This document shows positions 10,501 through 20,468 of a DNA stretch of 64,000 nt, one piece after another (the stretch's first letter is position 1; every line of letters begins with the position of its first letter). The translations under genes were made by a program, and so were the position numbers. The notes beneath the pieces were generated by a model. It had not been told where the DNA came from. It made no database searches and was given only the letters and a program-made list of their open reading frames with translations. The stretch comes from Hymenobacter radiodurans (GTDB lineage Bacteria > Bacteroidota > Bacteroidia > Cytophagales > Hymenobacteraceae), in contig NZ_CP037922.1 in NCBI RefSeq assembly GCF_004355185.1, forward strand, positions 992,001-1,056,000, given 5' to 3'.

Positions 10501-10673
10501 TCAGAGTTAGTCGAAATGCCATTGTTGGTGCCTTTTAACAATACTGTTACACCTGGCAATCCTTCCCCTGATTGACGGTCTGTGACCCGTCCCGATACAT
10601 TTCGGTCTTGAGCCGTGACTTGCTGTAGCAAGGTGAACATGAGCAATATGCTCATGAGTAAGATTCTTTTCAT
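7524..10673 (-). CDS. SusC/RagA-like TonB-dependent outer-membrane transporter
   Basis: 1049 residues: signal peptide (1-21), carboxypeptidase-regulatory-like domain (about 23-105), linker SEVVVTALGQETQKKSLGYS, plug with PLFVVDGIPIDN and VSILKGPAAAVLYGSRAASG, then the barrel ending in the classic C-terminal Phe (GASIRLTF). The linker type 'VTALG...KKSLGYSV' is shared with the SusC at 13914-17039. Both are paired with SusD-like_2 lipoproteins, so these two systems form a separate subgroup from the 701-5183 pair. First gene of a three-gene operon (SusC-SusD-lipoprotein). Preceded by about 200 AT-rich bases. Confidence 0.96.
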   Translation of the reverse strand: MKRILLMSILLMFTLLQQVTAQDRNVSGRVTDRQSGEGLPGVTVLLKGTNNGISTNSDGTFTLTVPATGGILVFSSIGYIQLEREIGTNTQLNVALAGDTKQLSEVVVTALGQETQKKSLGYSVSQVQAEELTQARQTNVVNSLAGKVAGVRVQASNGMVGSSSNIFIRGLTTFNGSNQPLFVVDGIPIDNSGGTNGLQGGVSNSNRAIDINQDDIETVSILKGPAAAVLYGSRAASGAILITTKRGATLGSKKQSVNFTSNYNVVKVGRLPDYQNTYGQGSRGLFNVVSQGSWGPRATGQTITNFRGEEEALTINPDVIEDIFKTGSNFQNNVSLSGATERTRYFASYGNLHEVGVLDRNDLKRNTVTFNGNAQLTEKLRTGVNVIFSNSVSQRTPQGNQLSNPFFRTWFLPRSFDVNKYPFELPNGGQQAAAVTGTFIPSNTWYSTDDNPLWTIKNNTYDDEINRVVGNVSLGYDFTDWLSLDYKLGTDTYSQEFKYVNAKDSRGTSISNTNPTVVGNILDETFTRREVSSYLNLSLNRNITEDLSVRLLLGNEINQRRTSDVGVTGSDIQIRGFDNITNTKTPIPFGNKTATRLIGFYGDLNVGYKDFAFIGLTGRNDYSSTFSRENRSYFYPGVSASVVFTDAIPGLKDNKIFTSGKIRGAAATVGREAPVYSTDTYYASTNNPSDGFGPAINFPFRGQLGQSLGNVGGNPDLGPEFTTTYEGGLDLSFFGGRLGFEGTIYNQQSKDIIFQVPVAGASGFTNIFQNIGKSEAKGVEILVTSTPVKVGSFTYSNSINWSRIRNRVVSLAPGVDQITLGGFVSPSTRLIAGQPYGVLFGSVFQRSPQGDLLLNAQGRTQLALDNQIVGDPNPDWTGGFTNTFTFKGLTLNTLLDVRYGGDIISRNVSDLRRQGAAEETADRDNVYVIKGVIQQADGSFAPNNVQITAEDYFEDLYGFGKAELVVFDASWIRLREVALTYSLPKALTDRTFLGNVELGINARNVFLYAPNVPHIDPEVNAQGQSNSQGLEFNALPQARTYGASIRLTF

Positions 10674-10880
10674 GCAAAAAAGATTTGGGTAAGAAGAATA
10701 GTGAAACTTAACTTTTGCTCGCTAAAAATAGCGATGAATTATGGAAAACAACATTTATAATAATTTTCCGTAGCGGTTAAATAATTGTGGTATTGTATTT
10801 AAATGGCATAAAAAATTGTCTTAACTATAATTTATCATAGCGAAAATTGTCAAAGTTATACAAGTAGGTTACAGGCTTAA

Positions 10881-12220
10881 TTAAATTCGTTTTTCTTCAT
10901 CTCCTTTTTCATAGGGAAGAAAAAGCATTATTAGATTCAGCATTTCGCTACGGCTCTCCATTAAATCCTGTGAAATAATGGTTCTGGGGGCGAAAAGGGA
11001 TTGTTGGGATTGTTTGTCGTATTATCATAAGTGCCCTCCACTTGAATTACTGATCCTTTAGGAACTAGTGTTAAGCGTTTAAATTGATAAGATTCCTGCC
11101 AACGGAAGTCCCATTCCGGAATACTGACTAATGGAATTTGTTTTCCTTCAGGAGTTGTTGCCCACGCTTTGAATTTTTTACCAACCAAATGCATGTGCGG
11201 CCAGACGTAGAGCAAGGATAAGTCGGTGCTAGTCTGTAATTGAACCCGAAACTTTTTAACGCTATCAGCTGGGATAACCAGCGGTGGCTCAATGGTGCCT
11301 AAGCCGCCTGAACCGATACTGGTAGCTTGAATTTCCCTCTTAATAGGCGCCTTCGTGAAGTAGAGCTTTATTTGAGACCAATCGGTGGTATCTACGCCAG
11401 ATGGGCCGTAGTGAGCGGTGAGGAGAATGACTCCCCGCTTAGGCATTGTAAAACCTATGCCGGCCGGAAACTCCTGCTTACTCGCTCCGGGTATCCAACC
11501 TCCATAATAAGCCACATGCTGCATAAGCGGTTGAAACTCCTGCAGGTTGGTGAGGAACTGATCAGACAACACGTAATCTTGGCCGGCATTGATGTCGATT
11601 TCGGGGCCCACCGATTGCACAGCGTAATTGGCGTGATGCACGAGAGCACGATTGCCGGGTACAAATTCTACCGCCTGCACATTTTGGTTGGCAGGTATCT
11701 CAAATGGAATTTTGAACATGACAAAGTTCTCGGCTCCATCCCCGCGAATAGCAAAGGCCTTTTTAGGGCGTAATATCAGATCTGGTTTACGCTGGGGGGC
11801 TTTTTCGGGGCTCGGGGCAGGCGTGGCACGTGCTACTTCAGGCCCACGCTTGGCACCTGACTCAGTCCAACGGCGAATGAGGGCAATCTGCTGTTCGGTC
11901 AGCCGCCGCTCATTGGCAAAGGAAACGTAATGTGGATCTGCCTTCCAGGGGGGCATATACCGGCTTTGCGTCACCGACTGAATGGTACGCGCACGTCGGG
12001 CCACATCCTGGAAGGTGAGCAATGAAAAGGGAGCGGCCCCGCCAGGTTTGTGGCAGGGGGTACAGTTGAGCTGGATGATAGGAGCAATGTGCTCAGTATA
12101 GGTTACAGCATTCTGCCCCAGAGCGCCTGAGTGACTTATGAAATTGAGCAGAATAAGAAGTCCTAGATAGGTAGCGCGTGTACGACGCTGAGCCGCACGA
12201 CTAAGAAAGGGAAGATACAT
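10881..12220 (-). CDS. cytochrome c/type II copper monooxygenase-like secreted protein, frame-broken near the C-terminus
   Basis: The sequence has a signal-peptide-like N-terminus, a haem-c site CTPCH (Cys53, Cys56, His57) with a likely distal region at RYMPPWKAD, and a C-terminal domain like the copper type II ascorbate-dependent (PHM/DBM-like) monooxygenases. Candidate copper ligands are HH (195-196), LTAHYGP (His270) and PHMHLVGKKF (His342, His344). Read literally the frame stops at 10,961 (419 residues). Adding one base at the G5 run 10,986-10,990 continues it through SEMLNLIMLFLPYEKGDE, the usual family ending, to a stop at 10,881, giving 446 residues. I take that as the true gene. It lies between two SusCD operons but is not clearly in either. 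Substrate unknown. Confidence 0.8.
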
Positions 12221-12334
12221 AAGGGGGAAGCAATTCTAGCCAGAAACAACAGCACACGGGAAATTTACGGACAAAAATTTAGGCTTCTGATTTCCATTAG
12301 GTCATACAGTAATGAGATTGAGGTTGAACAGCAC

Positions 12335-12370
12335 AAAAAAAGCCCCCCAGATAGCTGGGGGGCTTTTTTA
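12335..12370. terminator. rho-independent terminator after the SusD gene at 12,384
   Basis: A-tract plus AGCCCCCCAG, a 4-base loop, then CTGGGGGGCT plus T-tract. It lies 14 bases past the stop of the SusD gene and is symmetric enough to act on both strands. Confidence 0.9.
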
Positions 12371-12383
12371 TAGAGAAGGGAGA

Positions 12384-13835
12384 TTAAAACTTATCCCACC
12401 AGAGTTTAGTCGTTAAGTTGTCAGCGCCTTGGTTAGCAACTGCCGCTTTATAGTTTGCCAAGTTCACCGACTGCTCGTTACCAGGATAGATGAAACGAGT
12501 TGGGAGCTTAGTTAAAGCAGCTTCTGGGCCGGGCTTCAAATCATTTGGGTAATCCAAACGACGGTACTCCGACCACGCTTCCAAACCTTGCTGAAACAAA
12601 GCAATCCATTTCTGATTGCCAATGCTTTGCTTGTAGTTGGCTGCGTTGTAAACAACAGTTGGTTGAGCCAAATAAGCCGTAATAGCTGCATTATCCGTAA
12701 TACCAAACTGCTCCATAGACGCCCGAATAGCAGCGGTATAAGTAGTAGCAGCATTACCAGCAACGAGGCCACGAGCAATTGCTTCCGCTCTGAAGAACAA
12801 CACCTCTGCGTAGGTCATCAGGACACCAGGTGCATCGGCACGTGTAAAGTAGTTGCCAAGTCTGGAAGTTTTGCTCAAACCTAAGCCGTTGGCGGTTTCA
12901 GCGTCAATTCCATTTGGTACACCTACATAATCACCGCCAGCTTCAGGCTTCTCGGCATAGATTGCCAAACGAGGATCCTTTAGAGCCGTGAGCTTACTCA
13001 CCAACGTCGTGCTTACCCGGTGATCATCGCGTGTTTTGCGGTTTTCATTGATCGGGTTGTTGTTCGGAGCAGCAGTACCGTATTGAAGCTGTGCATTATC
13101 GGCATTGCTTTGAAACAAAGTAGCAGGGCTAGCTAATACTTCTTTGATGATAGGATCAGCTGTTGCTGGATCTGCATCTATAATACGCATTGCTAAGCGC
13201 AGGCGTAGCGAATTGGCAAACTTCAACCAATGCGTCATATCACCATCAAAAAGGATATCGCCAGAAATAGCGCTTCCCGATGGGTCAATTAGCGTAGTAG
13301 CTTGCTTCAATTCGCCCAAGATGCCTTTGTATACATCCTGTTGCTTGTCATACTTAGGTTGCAATACTCCCTCTTTTGCACGCAAAGCATCAGAGTAAGG
13401 AATGTCACCGTAAATGTCGGTTAGCAGAGAGAAGGTATAAGCCCGCATGATCAGACCAACCGCCTGATAATTAGGATTCTTCTGCTCTACACCCAGTTTT
13501 GAAATAAGGTTAAAGTCCTCTAGGCCTTGGGCATAGAAACCGTTCCATATATTCTGGTAGGTACCGGTGCGGAAGAAATATGCATCCTCATCTGGATACT
13601 GAATCTTCGCCATGTGCTGAACGATGATGTCGCCACCATCCATGCTGGCTTCTACTCCAAACTGACGGTCAATCGTCGACTCAAGTGCATTGGTCAGGAC
13701 AAATGACGGCGTAGCAACCTCCGCTACGTTAGGGTTCTTATTGAGTTCTTCGAAGTCTTTTTCGCAAGCCCCCAATCCCAACATAAGTGTAAAAGGGACT
13801 ATCAGAGTTAGCTTCCGATACTTAGAAATGTTCAT
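12384..13835 (-). CDS. SusD-like nutrient-binding lipoprotein (SusD-like_2 type)
   Basis: 483 residues. Lipobox LGLGAC with Cys24, then EKDFEELNKNPN, typical of this family. Other family stretches are AYTFSLLTDIYGDIPYSDAL, WLKFANSLRLRLAMRI, MTYAEVLFFRAEAIARG and GLEAWSEYRRLDYP. It follows the SusC at 13914-17039 by 78 bases and is closed by the terminator at 12335-12370. The predicted role is surface ligand capture for that transporter; ligand unknown. Confidence 0.93.
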   Translation of the reverse strand: MNISKYRKLTLIVPFTLMLGLGACEKDFEELNKNPNVAEVATPSFVLTNALESTIDRQFGVEASMDGGDIIVQHMAKIQYPDEDAYFFRTGTYQNIWNGFYAQGLEDFNLISKLGVEQKNPNYQAVGLIMRAYTFSLLTDIYGDIPYSDALRAKEGVLQPKYDKQQDVYKGILGELKQATTLIDPSGSAISGDILFDGDMTHWLKFANSLRLRLAMRIIDADPATADPIIKEVLASPATLFQSNADNAQLQYGTAAPNNNPINENRKTRDDHRVSTTLVSKLTALKDPRLAIYAEKPEAGGDYVGVPNGIDAETANGLGLSKTSRLGNYFTRADAPGVLMTYAEVLFFRAEAIARGLVAGNAATTYTAAIRASMEQFGITDNAAITAYLAQPTVVYNAANYKQSIGNQKWIALFQQGLEAWSEYRRLDYPNDLKPGPEAALTKLPTRFIYPGNEQSVNLANYKAAVANQGADNLTTKLWWDKF

Positions 13836-13913
13836 ATAATATTTGATTTAAGAAGTGATAACTAATTGTTGAGCTGGATTAATCGCATACAACAATCAGT
13901 CATTTATGATTCC

Positions 13914-16900
13914 TTACAGCGTGAGGTTTATGTTGAAGCCAAGGCTGCGTGTAGAAGGAATCTGACCGAATTCCAAGCCTTGAGCGTTGCCGCTGCTGAA
14001 AGAAGTCTCGGGGTCAATGTTAGGAGCGTTTGACTGCAGGATAGCTAGGTTACGGCCAACTACAGAAACTCCAATAGTGCTGAAAGGAGTTTTGCTGATC
14101 AAACCCTTAGGCAACTGGTAGCCAACCTTAATTTCACGGAGCTTAACGAATGAAGCATCGTAAATGCTAGACTCAGCAACGCTATTGCTATAATAGCGCT
14201 TCGTGTAGCTTTCAGCAGCTCTGCTAACATCATTCGGACGATAGGTGCCATCAGCGTTTGCAATTACGCCTTCGCCAATAATGCCAGTCTCACGGCCGCG
14301 CAAAGAGTTCTCAAACGTGCCAGCATAGTTACCCCAAGTGTTGCTTACTGAGTAAACATCACCACCCTGACGGGTATCGATCAGTACGCCGAGGTTGATG
14401 CCTTTAAAGCTGAACGAGTTGCTAATACCACCCGTCCAGTCAGGGTTTACATTGCCCAATACCTTACGGGTTGGGTCAATAATCGGACGGCCAGTGGCAT
14501 CATTGATAATTTCACCTTTATATGGACCTTCTTCTACGCGGCGGAAGCCGTTGCCAAACAGTACACCATAAGGCTGACCTACGCGAGCTTCTACGTTAGC
14601 ATTCCACTGCCCACCAAGTACTAGAGTTTGCAGGTCACCGTTTAACTCCTTCACCTCATTGCGGTTCAACGCGAAGTTAGCAGTCACATTCCACTGGAAT
14701 GGGTTCTCTGGGTTCAAAGGAGCGAAGTTCAAAATAGCCTCAATACCCTTGTTTTGAATAACACCAGCATTAACAAGTGCAGTTGCAAAACCCGTAGAAG
14801 AAGACACTAGCTGATTGAAAATCTGGTCAATAGAGTTGGTGTTATAACCAGTCACTTCTAAACCAATACGATTCTCAAGGAAACGCAATTCAATACCAGC
14901 TTCCAGCGATTCCGTACGCTCGGGCCGCAGATCTGGATTCAGCAAGTCATTGCTGGTAGTAATAGCTGGGTTGCTGCCGAAAGGAGTGTTGAAAGGGTAG
15001 ATGTTAACCAATTGGTATGGCTCTTGGCCACCATTACCCACTTCTGCATAGCTAGCACGCAGTTTGGCAAACGACAGGAACGAATTCTCAATACCAAGTG
15101 CTTCCGTCACGATCAAGCTACCGTCGATAGAAGGGTAAAACAGGCTGTTGTTCGCGTCTGCAAGCGTTGAATACCAGTCATTACGACCTGTTACGCCAAG
15201 GAAAGCAAAGTTCTTGAAGCCCAATTTAGCCGAGCCGTAGACGCTGTTTACACGCAGTCTGTTGTTTACGCCAGAAGGCTGAGTAGCAATACCAGAGTTC
15301 GACAAGTTGTAAATTCCGGGTACTGCTAGTTCTGGAGCAACACCACTAATCCGTTCTACCTTGTTGTCGCGACGGTTAGCGCCAAGAGCGAAGTCGATAT
15401 TGAAGTTTTCATTCAAATCTTTGTTAGCAGTAGCCAGAATTTCCGAGTTACGCTCATTCACGTAATACTCATCTTCAGCGTAGCTACCCTTCAGGTTCTC
15501 GATATCACCTACAGCAATACGACGCTGACGCTTTTCAGTGTAAAGGTCGTTGCCAGTCCGTGCTGTAAGATTCAACCAGCTAGTCAGCATGTATGTGGCC
15601 GAAAGCTGACCGTTGATGCGGTCACGCCGATCATCGTTGGTGTTCTCGTTGAGCGTGAAGTATGGGTTGTTATGGTAGTTGTAGTTCCAGTTATACTTTT
15701 CTCCATCACGTTCGTAGTCTTTCAACTGCGAAATGTCTACTTGGCGACCAAACCAGCTGAACTGCTGCATTACGTTTTGGCCACTATAGCCTAGTCCGGG
15801 ACGACGACCACGGTTCTGGGTATAAGTAATGTCAGTCGATACTTTGAATTTCTTGGTGATATCTGTGCCACCACTTACTGTAACGGTATTCCGCTTTAGA
15901 AAAGTGTTTTCCAAGATACCCGTCTGATCTAGGTTAGTGTAGGAAAGACGGAAATTAGCCTTCTCGGAAGAACCCGACAGGGATACGTTGTTATTGAGGG
16001 TACGGCCAGTGCGGAAGAAGTCACGCACATTGTCAGGGTGAGCTACCCAAGGAGTAGGAACCAAGTTACCAGCAGCATCTCTAGGTGAGTTGAATTGTGG
16101 GATCAAACGACCGTCGAGGCGTGGGCCCCAGCTTTCGTCCGAGCCGTCATTCGTACCACCACCAGCGCCATCAACGAATTCAAATTCGCCGCCGTTACCT
16201 TGGCCGTATTCATTCTGGAAGTCGGGTAATTTTAATACAGAATCAAAGGTAGTCGTGCTGTTTACGCTGATACCTAAGCCCTGCTGCTTACGACCTGATT
16301 TAGTCGTGATTAATACTACACCGTTAGCAGCGCGTGAGCCATAAAGAGCAGCCGCGTTGGCACCTTTCAGTACAGTAATAGACTCGATGTCGTCAGGGTT
16401 AATATCTGAGGCGGCATTGCCATAGTCTACACCACCGTTACCGTTGGCGGGAGCAAAGTTGGAGTTATCAATTGGCAGACCATTTACCACGAAAAGTGGC
16501 TGGTTGTTACCAGTAATCGAACGGTTACCGCGGATAACGATACGCGAAGAACTACCAGGTGAACCACCATTACTGTTGTTGATAGCAACACCAGCTACAC
16601 GGCCCGCTAATGAGTTAACTACGTTTGACTCACGAGCTTGGGTTAAAACCTCACCCTGAACGTCCTGTACGGAATAGCCCAGAGACCTTTTTTCTTCAGT
16701 CCGACCAAGCGCCGTTACAACTACTTCGCCCAGTTGCTTGGTGTCTGTGCCTAAGCTAACATTGATAACTGATTCGGTACCAATAGCGCGCTCCACATTT
16801 ACATAACCGATAGAGGAGAAAGTTAGAGTAGTAGCTGAAGCAGGTACGCTAATAGAGAAAGCACCATCAGAGTTGGTAGAGCCTCCTACAGACGTACCCT

Positions 16901-17039
16901 TCACAAGCACCGTAACGCCCGGCAAGCCTTCATTAGTGGTACGGTCCGTAACTCGACCAGTAACGGTTCTATCCTGCGCGACAGCTTGCTGCAACAAGCT
17001 GGTCATCAGCAGAATGACCATAAATAAGAGTTTTTTCAT
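13914..17039 (-). CDS. SusC/RagA-like TonB-dependent outer-membrane transporter
   Basis: 1041 residues: signal peptide (1-21, ...AVAQ), carboxypeptidase-regulatory-like domain (about 23-105), linker GEVVVTALGRTEEKRSLGYS, plug with PLFVVNGLPIDN and ITVLKGANAAALYGSRAANG, barrel ending GFNINLTL. It pairs with the SusD at 12384-13835. The start region is divergent from the SusC at 17,428, with about 390 bases between the two start codons. Confidence 0.96.
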   Translation of the reverse strand: MKKLLFMVILLMTSLLQQAVAQDRTVTGRVTDRTTNEGLPGVTVLVKGTSVGGSTNSDGAFSISVPASATTLTFSSIGYVNVERAIGTESVINVSLGTDTKQLGEVVVTALGRTEEKRSLGYSVQDVQGEVLTQARESNVVNSLAGRVAGVAINNSNGGSPGSSSRIVIRGNRSITGNNQPLFVVNGLPIDNSNFAPANGNGGVDYGNAASDINPDDIESITVLKGANAAALYGSRAANGVVLITTKSGRKQQGLGISVNSTTTFDSVLKLPDFQNEYGQGNGGEFEFVDGAGGGTNDGSDESWGPRLDGRLIPQFNSPRDAAGNLVPTPWVAHPDNVRDFFRTGRTLNNNVSLSGSSEKANFRLSYTNLDQTGILENTFLKRNTVTVSGGTDITKKFKVSTDITYTQNRGRRPGLGYSGQNVMQQFSWFGRQVDISQLKDYERDGEKYNWNYNYHNNPYFTLNENTNDDRRDRINGQLSATYMLTSWLNLTARTGNDLYTEKRQRRIAVGDIENLKGSYAEDEYYVNERNSEILATANKDLNENFNIDFALGANRRDNKVERISGVAPELAVPGIYNLSNSGIATQPSGVNNRLRVNSVYGSAKLGFKNFAFLGVTGRNDWYSTLADANNSLFYPSIDGSLIVTEALGIENSFLSFAKLRASYAEVGNGGQEPYQLVNIYPFNTPFGSNPAITTSNDLLNPDLRPERTESLEAGIELRFLENRIGLEVTGYNTNSIDQIFNQLVSSSTGFATALVNAGVIQNKGIEAILNFAPLNPENPFQWNVTANFALNRNEVKELNGDLQTLVLGGQWNANVEARVGQPYGVLFGNGFRRVEEGPYKGEIINDATGRPIIDPTRKVLGNVNPDWTGGISNSFSFKGINLGVLIDTRQGGDVYSVSNTWGNYAGTFENSLRGRETGIIGEGVIANADGTYRPNDVSRAAESYTKRYYSNSVAESSIYDASFVKLREIKVGYQLPKGLISKTPFSTIGVSVVGRNLAILQSNAPNIDPETSFSSGNAQGLEFGQIPSTRSLGFNINLTL

Positions 17040-17427
17040 TGGGTTGATAATTTAGTGAGAGAAAGGGAAAATTGAATTAGTGAGTGAATAACTATAGCAA
17101 GTATAGGTTAAAATGATAACTCAACAAAGGTTAAAAGCTAAGGACTGTATTAACAGAGGCACTTTTCAGATTAAAAAATGCCAAGTTTATACATGGTATA
17201 TAACTTAATGAATATTGAATATTTTAAATAATTACTAACCAGCTTAATATAACTTTCACTCGTCTCACCAATGACCATATAACTGAAGATTGAGGGGAAG
17301 TATTAGAACAGCGGGATTCTCGCAAACTTTTGCTTAGCTTGTCAAAGAAAACCATACTTTTTACTTATTTACTTCCATTCCTCCCACTAAACAGCTTTTT
17401 TACAAAATTTAAACAATCTCAACTCAC
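17040..17427. promoter_or_regulatory. divergent promoter region between two SusC genes
   Basis: AT-rich, with no gene seen. On the plus strand TTTG (17329-17332) is followed after 22 bases by TACTTTTT (17355-17362), a fair match to the Bacteroidota -33/-7 promoter. It would start transcription about 60 bases before the SusC ATG at 17,428. I could not identify the minus-strand promoter with confidence, and no regulator gene is nearby. Confidence 0.45.
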
Positions 17428-20400
17428 ATGAAAAAAACTCTATTAATCATCTTCTTGATGGTCACCGCCTTGTTGCAGCAGGTGGTGGCTCAGGATAGAA
17501 GTATTTCCGGAAGGGTAACAGACGCATCAAGCGGCCAGGGCTTACCCGGTGTAACGGTATTAGTGAAGGGCACAACTGTAGGTGTCTCAACTGATGCAGA
17601 TGGAAGTTTTAGCGTAAATGCGCCAGCTTCAGCTACTACTCTAGCTTTCTCCTCTATCGGTTATCTAACTGTAGAGCGCGCTATTGGAAACGCTAGCACT
17701 ATTAATGTGCAACTCGCAACTGATACTCGCCAACTAGAAGAAGTAGTTGTAACTGGTCTAGCGACCTCTATTAAGCGGTCTAACTTGGCTAACGCTGTAA
17801 CTACTATTTCCGCGAAAGAGCTAGTGGGCAGTACGCGTCCTGTAACAGTGGACGCTGCACTGAACGGTAAAGTAGTAGGTGCTAATATTTCTCAGACATC
17901 GGGTGCGCCAGGTGGCGGCGTAGCTATTCAGTTACGTGGTATCTCCTCACTTACTGGCGGTACGCAGCCACTCTACATTATAGATGGTGTGTATGCAGTA
18001 AATGCTGAAGTTGGTAATGGCGCCGGCGCCGCTGCGTTCTCTGCGGCTGCCTCAACTACTGCAGGTCGTAGCACACAAGATAACCCAGTTAACCGCCTTG
18101 CTGATCTAAACCCTAATGACATTGAGAGCATTGAGGTGCTAAAGGGCTCCAGCGCAGCAGCTATCTACGGTACTCGTGCTAATGCTGGAGTAATTATCAT
18201 CAAAACGAAGCGTGGTGTCGCTGGCCAAACCCGTGTTAGCTTCAACCAAGATCTAGGCTTTGCTAAGGCATGGAATCTTTTAGGTAAGGAAGACTGGAAT
18301 AACGAGAAAATTGACCGTTTTTATACTAACGCCGCACGCGCTACCCTCGAAAAGCAGCGTTTGGCAGAAGCTCAAGCAAGTGGTCAGGTATACGATTATG
18401 AAAAGCAGATTTTCGGTAATACCGGTTTCCTGCGCAATACCTCGTTGAGTGTTTCGGGTGGTTCAGAGAAAACGAAATTTTACGTAGCTGGCACCAGTAC
18501 TGACGAAGGCGGTATTGTTGATCGTACAGGATTTAAGCGCAACTCAATTCGAGCCAACCTTGACCAGAAAATTGGAGAGCGTATCGATATCGGTATTACG
18601 TCCAGTTTCATCCGTTCGCAGAACCGTCGCGGCTTTACCGGTAACGATAATCGCGGTGTAAGCTTAGGCTACACCCTTGCTTCTCTACCCAGCTATGCTC
18701 AACTGCAGCCAAATGAAGCAGGTATTTTTCCTGACAACCTGTACGGTGGCGACAATCCTTTGGCTATCGTAGCGCGCGGTGTAAACGAAGAGAACACCAA
18801 TCGTACGGTGCAAGCTGTAAACGGTACTTTACGCATACTTGAGAGTGAGAAATCCTCACTCCGTCTGGCTGTACAGGGCGGCATTGACTATTCAAATAGT
18901 GATGCGCTATTGGCGTTGCCTTCTGATTTGCAATCGCAGCGTAGTCTGCCTAATCCAGGTGCAGTACGTGTGCTGAAAAACCAGTTCTTCAACTATAACC
19001 TGCAGGGGTTCTTAGTCTATGACTGGCGCTTGGGAGAAACTATTAATCTTACCTCGCAGGTTGGAACAGTGCGCTTAGGTCTGGATCGTAACTTAAGCTA
19101 CAGCCAAGGCCAGAATTTGGCTCCTGGCGACCCATTGACTCCCAACCGTAGCTCACTGGTAACCCAAGAAGTGGAACTCGGCTCAGAGCGTGACATTGGT
19201 CACGTAGCGCAGCAGGAGGTTAATTTCAATGATCAAATCATTGCTACCGCTGGTGTGCGCTTCGACAAATCGAGCCGCAACGGTGACCCTAACAAGTACT
19301 ATGCTTTCCCCAAGGCCTCTTTGGCTGTAAATATTGCCAAGTTTGGGTTTTTTGATCTACCATCAGTGAACTTGGTGAAGCTCCGTGCAGCTTATGGTGA
19401 AACCGGTGCTCCTGGCTTCTTCGGCTCTACTTTCTCACCCTTAACTAACACAAGTATTGGCGGCCGCGTAGGCTTTTTGCCTTCAACACTTGTAGGTAAC
19501 CCCGACATCGGCCCGGAGCGCGCCACTGAGTTTGAAACCGGAGTAGACCTTGCCTTTCTCGATAGCCGCATCAGCTTTGAGGCAACCTTCTATAATAAGG
19601 TAGCAAAAGACCTTGTCAATTCGTTTGTACTGGCCCCAAGCACTGGCGTAACTTCTATTCGGGCTTTCCCAGTGGGTGACCTGCAGAACCGGGGTCTAGA
19701 ACTGTCACTCGGTGTTACTCCGATACGCAGCGAAAACTTCAACTGGGTGTCAACTACTCAGTATTGGTTTAACCGTACGGAAGTAACCCGCATCGTGGTA
19801 CCAGCTTTCAATACCGGTTTAGGTTTCGGTAACGCTTATGGCCGCAACGTATTCACTTTAGGCGAATCGCCCTCACGCTGGTACGGCTCACCAACTAGCG
19901 CCGTCGACAACCCTAATAATCCTAGCTTCCTGACGCGCTATGAGGAGGCTCAGCCTAAGTTCCAGATGTCTTTCCTGAACAATTTCACGTTGTTTAAGAA
20001 TGTAGAAGTATCCTTCCTGCTTCACTGGCGCAAGGATTCGTATACAAGCAATCTCAGCCGTTTGCTACAAGATGAAGGTGGCACTACTGAGGACTGGAGT
20101 GAGAACAGTGGTGAAGTTGATGAAGCTGGTAACGTTTTAACTAACGGACAATACCGGGCAGGACTAACAGCTCGCGAATTCATCCAGAATTCGGGCTACG
20201 TACGGTTACGCGAGGCCAGCATTTATTATTCGGTACCAGCTAGCATTCGTACTGCACTATTCAAAGACTTCGTACGCAACATTCGGATAGGGGCGTCTGG
20301 GAACAATTTGATCACCTGGACTGATTATGTGGGTTACGATCCGGAAGTTTCCAACTTTGGTGCTACCTCCAATGGTGCTCAAGTGGATGTAAGTAGCTTC

Positions 20401-20445
20401 CCCAATACTCGGCGTGTGTTCTTTCACCTGAGCCTTGATTTTTAA
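17428..20445 (+). CDS. SusC/RagA-like TonB-dependent outer-membrane transporter
   Basis: 1005 residues: signal peptide (1-21, ...VVAQ), carboxypeptidase-regulatory-like domain (about 23-105: SSGQGLPGVTVLVKGTTVG), linker EEVVVTGLATSIKRSNLANAV, plug with QPLYIIDGVYAV and IEVLKGSSAAAIYGTRANAG, then the barrel ending in Phe (VFFHLSLDF). It is the only complete plus-strand SusC in the window and heads a two-gene operon with the SusD at 20469-21884. The linker differs from the other SusC proteins here, so it probably serves another ligand class (inference). Confidence 0.96.
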   Translation: MKKTLLIIFLMVTALLQQVVAQDRSISGRVTDASSGQGLPGVTVLVKGTTVGVSTDADGSFSVNAPASATTLAFSSIGYLTVERAIGNASTINVQLATDTRQLEEVVVTGLATSIKRSNLANAVTTISAKELVGSTRPVTVDAALNGKVVGANISQTSGAPGGGVAIQLRGISSLTGGTQPLYIIDGVYAVNAEVGNGAGAAAFSAAASTTAGRSTQDNPVNRLADLNPNDIESIEVLKGSSAAAIYGTRANAGVIIIKTKRGVAGQTRVSFNQDLGFAKAWNLLGKEDWNNEKIDRFYTNAARATLEKQRLAEAQASGQVYDYEKQIFGNTGFLRNTSLSVSGGSEKTKFYVAGTSTDEGGIVDRTGFKRNSIRANLDQKIGERIDIGITSSFIRSQNRRGFTGNDNRGVSLGYTLASLPSYAQLQPNEAGIFPDNLYGGDNPLAIVARGVNEENTNRTVQAVNGTLRILESEKSSLRLAVQGGIDYSNSDALLALPSDLQSQRSLPNPGAVRVLKNQFFNYNLQGFLVYDWRLGETINLTSQVGTVRLGLDRNLSYSQGQNLAPGDPLTPNRSSLVTQEVELGSERDIGHVAQQEVNFNDQIIATAGVRFDKSSRNGDPNKYYAFPKASLAVNIAKFGFFDLPSVNLVKLRAAYGETGAPGFFGSTFSPLTNTSIGGRVGFLPSTLVGNPDIGPERATEFETGVDLAFLDSRISFEATFYNKVAKDLVNSFVLAPSTGVTSIRAFPVGDLQNRGLELSLGVTPIRSENFNWVSTTQYWFNRTEVTRIVVPAFNTGLGFGNAYGRNVFTLGESPSRWYGSPTSAVDNPNNPSFLTRYEEAQPKFQMSFLNNFTLFKNVEVSFLLHWRKDSYTSNLSRLLQDEGGTTEDWSENSGEVDEAGNVLTNGQYRAGLTAREFIQNSGYVRLREASIYYSVPASIRTALFKDFVRNIRIGASGNNLITWTDYVGYDPEVSNFGATSNGAQVDVSSFPNTRRVFFHLSLDF

Positions 20446-20468
20446 TCTTCACTCGCTTCAATCTTCCC

